Of a DNA stretch of 5,223 bases, positions 1 through 5,154 are shown one piece after another (the first letter of the stretch is position 1; each line of letters opens with the position of its first letter). Origin of the DNA: Sphingomonas sp. UBA4766 (GTDB lineage: Bacteria; Pseudomonadota; Alphaproteobacteria; Sphingomonadales; Sphingomonadaceae); contig DHHS01000138.1 in assembly GCA_002403415.1 (NCBI GenBank), positions 1-5,223 of the forward strand, written 5' to 3'. Both the position numbers and the translations under genes were made by a program. The notes beneath the pieces are model-generated. The model saw nothing but the letters and a program-made list of their open reading frames with translations, was not told the origin of the DNA and did no database searches.

Positions 1-1073
1 GCGGGCCTGCGCGCCGAAAGACAATCGGGCCGGTCGGCAGTCCTTGGACGCCTGCCACGGCGCGCAAGGAAGCCGAGCGGCTGCTGGTGCAGGTCTATCA
101 GGGGATCGACCCGGTCGAAGCCAAGCGCGAAGCGAAGCGCAAAAAGCAGACGCTGAACTTTCGGACCTACAGCGAGAGGTTCGTCGAGCTCTATCTCAAG
201 CCGAATTGGCGGGGGACGTGGGGCTCGGCGAATTGCACGATCAACAACGTGTTTATTCCGCGCTGGGGCAACCGACCCGTCCATGAGATCACCCGCGCCG
301 ATATCGTGAAGGTGCTGGACGAGTATTCCGATCGCCCGGCGCGGCGCAAGGAGATCCACTCGCTGCTTCGCAAGCTGTTCAACTGGGCGACCGACCGGCA
401 GGATATCGACGTCTCTCCGCTGGCCGGGATGAAGGCGCCAAAGGCTGTCCCGTCGCGCCGCCGGGTGCTAAGCGACGAGGAGATTGTCGCCTTGTGGAAG
501 GCGACCGAGAACTCCGGATGGCCGTGGGGGCCGTTTGTCCGGATGCTGATCCTGACGATGCAACGCCGACAGGAAGTTGCCGAAATGGACTGGTCCGAAA
601 TCGACCTCGTTGCGCGTCGATGGACACTTCCGGCCGATCGGGCGAAGAATGATCAGGAACACGTCATTCCGCTGACGAGCCTTGCGCTCGCAGAGCTGCA
701 GCTGCTGGGTCCGAAGCGCAAGGGCCTGGTGTTCACCACGACAGGGACCACTCCCGTCTCGGGCTTCTTCAAAGGACGAGCGGCGCTCCACAAGGATATG
801 ATCGCTTACCTGAAAGCCAAGCAGATCGAGGAAGGAGGAGACCCCGACCAGGTCGAGGTTCCGAACTGGCGGCTGCATGATATCCGCCGAACCGGGGCAA
901 CCCATCTTCAATCGCTGAGAGTCCCTGTCGAGGTGACCGAAAGCGTGCTCAATCACATCAGTGGAACCAGGGCGGGGGTCGCGGGGATCTATAATCGCTA
1001 CAAGTATGACGACGAGAAGCGGACCGCCCTGGATGCTTGGGATACAAAGCTGCGGTCTCTCCTGTCGGCCTAA
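1..1073 (+). CDS. P4-type tyrosine site-specific integrase (5' end cut by window edge)
   Basis: The frame is open from the left edge (first full codon at 3) to TAA at 1071-1073, giving 356 residues; about 50 N-terminal residues are probably missing. The GTG at 87 is internal, because the upstream in-frame residues already read as the arm-binding domain (TIGPVGSPWTPATARKEA, then QGIDP). Next come a SAM-like core-binding domain (about residues 49-145) and the catalytic domain. Numbering from the codon at 3, the catalytic set is complete: R188 (QRRQE), K215 (AKND), H292 and R295 (LHDIRR), H318 (LNHISG) and nucleophile Y330 (GIYNRY). Such enzymes integrate and excise genomic islands and prophages by strand exchange through a 3'-phosphotyrosine intermediate, often at tRNA genes. 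It converges on the ars operon across 80 bases. Activity looks plausible since no frameshift or missing catalytic residue is seen. No tRNA or att repeat is visible, so the target is unknown. Confidence 0.95.
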   Translation, partial: GPARRKTIGPVGSPWTPATARKEAERLLVQVYQGIDPVEAKREAKRKKQTLNFRTYSERFVELYLKPNWRGTWGSANCTINNVFIPRWGNRPVHEITRADIVKVLDEYSDRPARRKEIHSLLRKLFNWATDRQDIDVSPLAGMKAPKAVPSRRRVLSDEEIVALWKATENSGWPWGPFVRMLILTMQRRQEVAEMDWSEIDLVARRWTLPADRAKNDQEHVIPLTSLALAELQLLGPKRKGLVFTTTGTTPVSGFFKGRAALHKDMIAYLKAKQIEEGGDPDQVEVPNWRLHDIRRTGATHLQSLRVPVEVTESVLNHISGTRAGVAGIYNRYKYDDEKRTALDAWDTKLRSLLSA

Positions 1074-1153
1074 GGCCGTTGTGGGGCGCGATCAGTTCCA
1101 GACCATTGCGAGCGATCCCTCATTGCCCACGGCGTCATCCGATGGTCCGGTCT

Positions 1154-1912
1154 TCAGCTTGAAGCAATCCCCGCCTTTTCTACCGGGGTTGCGACCGGCA
1201 GATCGCGCTCGACCCGCTCGGAATAGCGATCGACCAGCAGCTCGGCGTGGGGGCGTAGCAGCACGGTGAAGCGCACCAGTTCCTCCATAACGTCGACGAT
1301 GCGGTCGTAATAGGCGGATGGCTTCATGCGCCCCGCCTCGTCGAACTCGTCATAGGCCTTGGCGACCGACGATTGGTTTGGGATCGTGACCATCCGCATC
1401 CAGCGCCCAAGAATGCGCAGGGTGTTGACCGTGTTGAAGCTCTGCGAGCCTGCACACACCTGCATCACTGCCAGCGTGCGGCCTTGCGTCGGGCGCAGGC
1501 CCTTGTAGGCGAGCGGCAAGTGATCGATCTGCGCCTTCATAATCCCGGTGATCGTGCCGTGGCGTTCGGGGCTGCACCACACCTGCGCCTCGGACCACAG
1601 CGAATGTTCGCGCAGTTCATGCACCGCCGGATGATCGTCGCCAGCGACCTGATCGGGCAAAGGCAGATCAGACGGATCGAAAATGCGCGTTTCGCAGCCG
1701 AACAGTTGCAGCAGCCGCGCGGCCTCCTCCACTGCGAGCCGCGAAAACGACCGCTCCCGCAGCGACCCGTAAAGCAGCAGGATGCGCGGCGGCTCATCGA
1801 TCGCGCCCAGACCGCTCGCCGGATTGCGGTGCAGGTATTCAGGGCGCAGCGCGGGCAGGTGGTCAGGATCGGGCAAAGCGCGCAGGCGGGCCATGAGGGT
1901 GCTTTCGGTCAT
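1154..1912 (-). CDS. arsH: ArsH, NADPH-dependent FMN reductase / organoarsenical oxidase
   Basis: This 252-residue flavodoxin-fold protein matches ArsH. The phosphate-binding loop GSLRERSFSR lies at residues 49-58, and the family signature SPERHGTITGIMKAQID at 114-130. A conserved stretch follows (GRTLAVMQVCAGSQSFNT, 144-161; IPNQSSVAKAYDEF, 177-190). Family members are cytoplasmic, use NADPH and FMN, and oxidise trivalent methylated or aromatic arsenicals to pentavalent forms; quinone reductase and H2O2-forming activities are also reported. The frame is open far upstream, but the start is set at ATG 1912-1910. That ATG overlaps the acr3 stop as ATGA, and the protein then begins MTESTLMARLRALPDPDHLP, typical of ArsH. 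No Shine-Dalgarno is seen, so translation is probably coupled to acr3. It is the last gene of the ars operon. No arsM methyltransferase is visible, so the methylated substrate would have to come from elsewhere. Confidence 0.96.
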   Translation of the reverse strand: MTESTLMARLRALPDPDHLPALRPEYLHRNPASGLGAIDEPPRILLLYGSLRERSFSRLAVEEAARLLQLFGCETRIFDPSDLPLPDQVAGDDHPAVHELREHSLWSEAQVWCSPERHGTITGIMKAQIDHLPLAYKGLRPTQGRTLAVMQVCAGSQSFNTVNTLRILGRWMRMVTIPNQSSVAKAYDEFDEAGRMKPSAYYDRIVDVMEELVRFTVLLRPHAELLVDRYSERVERDLPVATPVEKAGIASS

Positions 1913-2979
1913 GCAGCGGGAAAACGGTCGCGGGTGCGGTTGGCGAATGCGACCAGCGACAGCATCACCGGCACTTCCACCAGCACGCCGACTACGGTCG
2001 CCAGTGCCGCCCCGCTCGACAGGCCAAACAGGCCGATGGCCACCGCCACCGCAAGCTCGAAGAAATTGGACGTGCCGATCAGTGCGCAAGGAGCCGCAAT
2101 GTTGTGCGGCACCTTCCACGCCATCGCGGCGGCATAGGCGACCGCGAAAATGCCGTAAGACTGGATGATGATCGGGATCGCGATCAGCACGATCAGCAGC
2201 GGATTGGAGACAATCGTGCCAGCCTGAAAGGCGAACAACAGCACCACCGTGGCCAGCAGGCCAATGATCGACCATGGCTTCAGCCGGGCGGTGAAGGCAT
2301 CGACCGCAGCTTCATCGCCGCCATGCGAGGCGATCACCCGGCTCCGCGTGATAGCCCCAGCCACCAGTGGCACGACAACATACAGCACCACCGACAGCAG
2401 CAGCGTGTCCCACGGCACCACAATATCGGTCACGCCGAGCAGCAGGGCGACGATCGGCGCAAAGGCGACGATCATCACCAGATCGTTCACCGACACCTGC
2501 ACAAGCGTGTAGGCTGGATCGCCCTTGGTCATCTGCGACCAGACAAACACCATCGCGGTGCATGGCGCCGTGCCGAGCAGGATCAGGCCCGCGATGTATT
2601 GATCGGCGTCGCCTTCGCTCATCAGCCCGGCGTAAAGGTAATCGAAGAACAACACCGCCAACGCTGCCATGGTGAAGGGCTTGACCAGCCAATTAATGAC
2701 CAGCGTGATGACGAGCCCCTTGGGCTTGCGGCCGATGTCCTTGATGCTGCCGAAATCGACGCCGACCATCATTGGGAAGATCATCGCCCAGATCAGCACC
2801 GCGACCACGAGATTGACCGAAGCGTATTCGAGCCCCGCCAGCACTCCGACTGCACCGGGAGCAACCAGACCCAGTGCCAGCCCCGCCAGAATAGCCAGCA
2901 GCACCCACAGCGACAAATACCGTTCGAAGGTGCCCAGCGGCGAGGTGGCTGGCGCCGGATTGGCGAGGGTCTGGTTCAT
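1909..2979 (-). CDS. acr3: Acr3-family arsenite efflux permease
   Basis: This 356-residue, very hydrophobic inner-membrane protein has about ten transmembrane segments and belongs to the Acr3 (BART superfamily) arsenite transporters, not to the unrelated ArsB family, although some annotations use arsB for it. Recognisable blocks are MIFPMMVGVDFGSI (66-79), LGTAPCTAMVFVWSQM (135-150) with the essential Cys140, VNDLVMI (164-170), APCALIGTSNFFELAVAVAI (296-315) and VLVEVPVML (332-340) with the conserved Glu335. The Cys and Glu correspond to the residues shown to matter for As(III) transport in characterised Acr3 proteins. It exports As(III), probably driven by the proton gradient. The start is ATG 2979-2977, overlapping the arsC stop as ATGA; a longer upstream reading would run into arsC in another frame and is not Acr3-like. 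No good Shine-Dalgarno precedes it, which fits translational coupling. Confidence 0.97.
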   Translation of the reverse strand: MNQTLANPAPATSPLGTFERYLSLWVLLAILAGLALGLVAPGAVGVLAGLEYASVNLVVAVLIWAMIFPMMVGVDFGSIKDIGRKPKGLVITLVINWLVKPFTMAALAVLFFDYLYAGLMSEGDADQYIAGLILLGTAPCTAMVFVWSQMTKGDPAYTLVQVSVNDLVMIVAFAPIVALLLGVTDIVVPWDTLLLSVVLYVVVPLVAGAITRSRVIASHGGDEAAVDAFTARLKPWSIIGLLATVVLLFAFQAGTIVSNPLLIVLIAIPIIIQSYGIFAVAYAAAMAWKVPHNIAAPCALIGTSNFFELAVAVAIGLFGLSSGAALATVVGVLVEVPVMLSLVAFANRTRDRFPAA

Positions 2980-3404
2980 TTCACGCGCTGCCCCGATGCA
3001 TCGACAACCTGTTCGCCGTCTTCCTTGACGAACTCTCCGCGCTGATCGGCAGGGATCAGGTCGAGCACCTCTTCGGACGGACGGCATAGCTTGACGCCCA
3101 GCGAAGAGACAACCAGCGGGCGGTTGATGAGTATCGGATGCGCCATCATCGCATCGATCAGCTGCGCGTCGGTGAGCGCGGGATCATCCAGCCCAAGCTC
3201 GGCAAATGGCGTGCCCTTTTCGCGCAGCAAGGCGCGGGGCGAAATGCCGGCACGATCGATCAGGCTTTCGAGCAGCGCACGCGATGGCGGGGTCTTGAGA
3301 TATTCCACCACATGCGGCTCGATCCCGGCATTGCGGATCATCGCCAGCGTGTTGCGCGAGGTGCCGCATTCGGGGTTGTGATAGATGACGATGTCAGTGG
3401 TCAT
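2976..3404 (-). CDS. arsC: Glutaredoxin-dependent arsenate reductase ArsC
   Basis: This 142-residue thioredoxin-fold protein closely follows the enterobacterial plasmid R773 ArsC family, including length. The active-site segment YHNPECGTSRNTL contains the catalytic Cys13. The arsenate-stabilising arginines of the family are present: Arg61 (ALLREK), Arg95 (ILINRPLVV) and Arg108 (KLCRPSEEV). The C-terminal FVKEDGEQVVDASGQRVK is also typical. Family enzymes reduce As(V) to As(III) in the cytoplasm using glutathione and glutaredoxin, so that the product can leave through Acr3. The start is ATG 3404-3402, preceded on the minus strand by AAAGGA (3411-3416) at 6-base spacing, and it overlaps the upstream reductase stop as ATGA. 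Its own stop overlaps the acr3 start in the same way. It is the second, unrelated arsenate reductase in this operon. Confidence 0.97.
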   Translation of the reverse strand: MTTDIVIYHNPECGTSRNTLAMIRNAGIEPHVVEYLKTPPSRALLESLIDRAGISPRALLREKGTPFAELGLDDPALTDAQLIDAMMAHPILINRPLVVSSLGVKLCRPSEEVLDLIPADQRGEFVKEDGEQVVDASGQRVK

Positions 3405-3922
3405 TGGGTGTCCTTTGCCCGGATGCTGGCGCCTTCCTCGCGCCCGATTTCGGCAAGCTTTCCTCGCATCGCCATCTCGTCGATGCTCTTGATCGGCAAC
3501 ATGAGGAACAGCTCGATCCGGCGCTTGAGATAGGTCAGCGCCTCCAGGAACGCCTTGCGCTGGCCTTCGCCTTCGACAGCGGCGGGATCTTCCACGCCCC
3601 AATGTGCAGTGATCGCCTTGCCGGGAAAGACCGGGCAGCTTTCGCCTGCGGCATTGTCGCACACCGTGAAGATGAAATCGAATTCGGGCGCGCCGGGCCG
3701 GGTGAATTCATCCCAGCTTTTCGAGCGCAGGCCGTCGGTCGCAAAGCCGAACCCGCCCAGCACCTCGATTGCCATCGGGTGGACATCGCCCTTGGGCTGG
3801 CTGCCGGCGCTGTAAGCGGCAAAGCGGCCTTCACCCAGCTTGTTCATCAGCGCTTCGCCCAGAATCGATCGGGCGGAATTGCCGGTGCACAGGAACAGGA
3901 CGTTATAGATTTTATCGGACAT
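3401..3922 (-). CDS. arsC: LMW-PTP-type arsenate reductase
   Basis: This 173-residue protein has the low-molecular-weight tyrosine phosphatase fold adapted to arsenate reduction. The P-loop C12-TGNSA-R18 is at the N-terminus (VLFLCTGNSARSI). VCDNAAGESCPVFPG (87-101) contributes candidate resolving cysteines Cys88 and Cys96. HWGVEDPAAVEG (107-118) holds the general-acid DP motif (Asp112). CDNAAGE...CPVFPG and HWG-DPA distinguish arsenate reductases of this class from ordinary phosphatases. Known relatives relay a disulfide from the P-loop Cys to resolving Cys residues, regenerated by thioredoxin or a glutathione system; which donor acts here cannot be read. The start MSDKIYNV at 3922 is favoured over upstream in-frame starts because GAGG (3929-3932) sits 6 bases before it and the P-loop is then about 11 residues in, as usual. 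It lies 16 bases after arsR and overlaps arsC by ATGA. A phosphatase role is the less likely alternative. Confidence 0.93.
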   Translation of the reverse strand: MSDKIYNVLFLCTGNSARSILGEALMNKLGEGRFAAYSAGSQPKGDVHPMAIEVLGGFGFATDGLRSKSWDEFTRPGAPEFDFIFTVCDNAAGESCPVFPGKAITAHWGVEDPAAVEGEGQRKAFLEALTYLKRRIELFLMLPIKSIDEMAMRGKLAEIGREEGASIRAKDTQ

Positions 3923-3938
3923 TTGCAGCCTCAGGCGT

Positions 3939-4295
3939 TCACAGATTGACGGTGGTGCAGGAGATTTCACCCAGCAGGTCGCCGCACATTTCGGGCGCGC
4001 CCTGACAGCAATCCTGCATCAGGAAGGTCAGCAGGCGGCGCATTCCGTCAAAGTTGGCGCGGTAATGGATGAGGCGGCTTTCGCGTTCCGACTGGACAAG
4101 ACCGGCACGCTCCAACGTCGCCAGATGATGCGACATCGTGGAGGGCGGTACGCCCTGATGCTCGGCGATTGCGCCGGCAATCATGCCGTCCGGCCCCGCC
4201 TTTACCAGCATACGGAACACTGACAGGCGCGTTTCATGCGCCAGCGCACCCAGCGCATCGACCGCCCAGACCTGTGCGTTGAGATCGTCCACCAT
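3939..4295 (-). CDS. arsR: ArsR-family As(III)-responsive transcriptional repressor
   Basis: This 118-residue winged-helix repressor of the ArsR/SmtB family is the first gene of the operon. The core is ALAHETRLSVFRMLVKAGPDG (about 18-37), then the recognition-helix region GVPPSTMSHHLATLERAGLV (48-67) and the wing SERESRLIHYRAN. It lacks the ELCVCDL metal box of the E. coli type. Instead it has C-terminal cysteines Cys96, Cys97 and Cys104 (DCCQGAPEMC) plus Cys113 near the end. A C-terminal Cys-Cys plus Cys site is known as the As(III) sensor in Acidithiobacillus ferrooxidans ArsR, so this protein is inferred to release DNA on As(III) binding there. The start at 4295 is chosen because GAAAGGG (4300-4306 on the minus strand) sits 4 bases upstream; an earlier in-frame ATG at 4343 would fall inside the putative operator/promoter. 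Autoregulation through the palindrome at 4342-4367 is likely. Confidence 0.95.
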   Translation of the reverse strand: MVDDLNAQVWAVDALGALAHETRLSVFRMLVKAGPDGMIAGAIAEHQGVPPSTMSHHLATLERAGLVQSERESRLIHYRANFDGMRRLLTFLMQDCCQGAPEMCGDLLGEISCTTVNL

Positions 4296-4315
4296 AATGC
4301 CCTTTCGATGGCGCA

Positions 4316-4343
4316 AAATTAGCGTATGAACCTGCGCAGTCAA
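4316..4343 (-). promoter_or_regulatory. Candidate promoter of the ars operon
   Basis: Reading the minus strand, TTGACT (4338-4343) is a 5/6 match to the sigma-70-type -35 consensus. With a 16-base spacer, TAATTT (4316-4321) is a weak -10 candidate. Transcription would start around 4308, close to the arsR Shine-Dalgarno, giving a very short leader. The weak -10 lowers confidence, but overlap of the -35 with the palindrome fits repression by ArsR. Confidence 0.4.
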
Positions 4344-4367
4344 TCGATGTTTCTAAAATTATCGAAT
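4342..4367. promoter_or_regulatory. Candidate ArsR operator (imperfect palindrome)
   Basis: A 26-base imperfect inverted repeat has half-sites AATCGAT and ATCGAAT around an AT-rich centre. Comparing it with its reverse complement gives 18 of 26 symmetric positions, including the uninterrupted TCGAT/ATCGA arms. It lies 46 bases upstream of the arsR start and its promoter-proximal end overlaps the candidate -35 hexamer by two bases. ArsR/SmtB dimers bind such AT-rich palindromes. The assignment to ArsR is inference from position and symmetry. Confidence 0.6.
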
Positions 4368-4581
4368 CAATGACCGGGCGGAAACCGTCATTGAAGCTCG
4401 ATAGGCTTGAAGCGCTCGCATATAGCCAAGGGCAACGACCAAACGTCGCATGTCTGAGCTCTCACAAATGCGATGACGGGGAGCGTGATGGTTTTGCGCA
4501 GGAGTTCGCGTTGCACAAGGTGGCAAGATGGCTTCGATATACCTGTGTAACTTTGCCTTTTATCCGACCGAACACCGCATT
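4344..4581. other. Intergenic region between divergent arsR and the Cys-rich gene
   Basis: This stretch carries the operator near its left end and presumably the promoter for the rightward bicistron. Two copies of TTGAAGC lie 16 bases apart (4391 and 4407). Another possible element is TTGCAC (4511-4516) followed after 19 bases by GATATA (4536-4541), a poor sigma-70 match. A 75-codon rightward frame starting at 4370 has no family resemblance and no convincing ribosome site, and runs into the next gene in another frame; it is not called. No RNA gene is recognisable. Confidence 0.45.
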
Positions 4582-4911
4582 ATGGTCCTCCCAGTGACGC
4601 AGCGCCTCTTTCTCTATCTCGCGGCTTTTCTGGTCGCGCTGCTGCCCGTCGAGGCAACCTATGCAGCGAACGGTTGCGCCCCCATGGCAGAGATGAACGC
4701 CGACGCAGGCGACTGCGGCGATTGCATGGATGACGAACGCGAGCAGTGTCGAAGCTATTGTCTGGCCTTGTGCCAGACGCTGCCAGCAGCGCGGATTTCA
4801 CCGCTTGAAGTGCGCGATCTATCGTCGCCCACGTTTCTCCCGCTTCTCGCCAATTCACCGCCCTTGCGAAACGGAGGGCCGGAACCGCCGCCGCCCCGAA
4901 TGCTCCGCTGA
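4582..4911 (+). CDS. Small exported Cys-rich protein of unknown function
   Basis: This is a 109-residue protein not recognised as a named family. It begins with a signal peptide: a short polar stretch containing R8, the hydrophobic core LFLYLAAFLVALL, and a probable cleavage site after VEATYA (residue 28). The mature part has six cysteines: C32, the pair C45/C48 (CGDC), and C56, C60 and C64 at i, i+4, i+8, which would line one helical face. Met35, Met38 and Met49 are interspersed. The C-terminal half has no Cys and ends in a proline-rich tail (GPEPPPPRMLR). The composition suggests periplasmic binding of a thiophilic metal or metalloid, resembling in general style small secreted proteins at the heads of metal-resistance operons; this is inference. 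The start is uncertain. ATG 4582 gives the best signal peptide but has no clear Shine-Dalgarno, while ATG 4528 has AAGG at 7-base spacing but an 18-residue longer leader. It lies 33 bases before the next Cys-rich gene and probably forms an operon with it. Confidence 0.65.
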   Translation: MVLPVTQRLFLYLAAFLVALLPVEATYAANGCAPMAEMNADAGDCGDCMDDEREQCRSYCLALCQTLPAARISPLEVRDLSSPTFLPLLANSPPLRNGGPEPPPPRMLR

Positions 4912-4944
4912 TCGACGCAATTCAATTTCAACGGAGATAACATC

Positions 4945-5094
4945 ATGAAGAAGTACATCATCACGGCAGCAGTGCTGCTCGGTTCCAGCTCGGCCGCTTT
5001 TGCCGCCGCGCCGGATCAGGTCGCATCGATCGCAATGTCCTGCTGCGACCTCGTGCTCGCATGCTGCGAGGCTGCCATGGACTGCTGCCCGTAA
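4945..5094 (+). CDS. Tiny exported peptide with three Cys-Cys pairs (CC-x5-CC-x5-CC)
   Basis: This 49-residue preprotein has a Shine-Dalgarno GGAG (4933-4936) 8 bases before ATG. Its signal peptide is classical: MKKY, hydrophobic IITAAVLLG, small residues, and cleavage predicted after AFA (residue 20). The mature peptide, about 29 residues, contains six cysteines as three adjacent pairs, C33-C34, C40-C41 and C47-C48, each separated by five residues, ending in Pro49. The 7-residue period would place all pairs on one face of a helix, with Asp35, Glu42 and Asp46 as the acidic residues. No family is recognised. Export plus thiol density suggests a periplasmic peptide that chelates soft metal or As(III), or one held by disulfides; function is inference. 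It follows the larger Cys-rich gene by 33 bases and is followed by a strong terminator, so it is the last gene of that unit. The good ribosome site, signal peptide and terminator argue that it is real despite its size. Confidence 0.78.
   Translation: MKKYIITAAVLLGSSSAAFAAAPDQVASIAMSCCDLVLACCEAAMDCCP
5041..5091 (+). repeat. 21-base periodic repeat encoding the Cys-Cys heptads
   Basis: TGCTGCGA occurs at 5041 and 5062, and its first six bases recur at 5083, spaced exactly 21 bases apart. Each begins a seven-codon unit starting Cys-Cys-(Asp/Glu); the third is cut short by Pro and stop. The remaining bases of the units have diverged, so this looks like an old or selection-maintained tandem duplication within the small gene. 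Confidence 0.6.
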
Positions 5095-5115
5095 GGGACT
5101 AGCCAAGGCATAAGG

Positions 5116-5154
5116 GCGGGCGTCCGGTCACCGACCGGGCGCCCGCTTTATTTT
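5116..5154 (+). terminator. Strong intrinsic terminator of the Cys-rich bicistron
   Basis: A 14-base-pair stem (5116-5129 with 5133-5146) has a three-base ACC loop and only one G-U wobble, and is followed by TTTATTTT (5147-5154). It begins 21 bases after the stop of the small Cys-Cys gene. The T-tract lies on the rightward side, so it acts on rightward transcription; the leftward side lacks a comparable T-run. Confidence 0.92.

Noticed and set aside
1097..1148. GACCAT ... ATGGTC inverted pair in the integrase-arsH gap.
   Set aside because: Six-base arms with a loop of more than 30 bases are expected by chance.
1152..1164. CTTCA/TGAAG hairpin at the arsH stop as a possible ars terminator.
   Set aside because: The stem is only 5 bp with no T-tract in either direction, too weak to call.
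1373..2137. Rightward open frame antisense to arsH and the end of acr3 (254 codons).
   Set aside because: It is a shadow of two well-supported genes, with Arg/Ala-rich sequence and no recognisable motif.
2104..3045. Long rightward open frame antisense to acr3 (313 codons).
   Set aside because: Its product is rich in His, Gln, Asp and Arg without domain structure, as expected from the reverse strand of a high-GC membrane protein gene. Acr3 on the other strand is unmistakable.
3404..3949. Rightward open frame antisense to the LMW-PTP arsenate reductase.
   Set aside because: The opposite strand encodes clear P-loop and HWG-DPA motifs; this frame shows none and no ribosome site was evident.
4311..4337. 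GCGCA ... TGCGC inverted repeat near the ars promoter.
   Set aside because: The arms are five bases with a 17-base loop, and the palindrome at 4342-4367 is a much better operator candidate.
4370..4597. 75-codon rightward frame between arsR and the Cys-rich gene.
   Set aside because: It starts next to the operator palindrome, has no convincing ribosome site, no family resemblance, and overlaps the better-supported signal-peptide gene in another frame.
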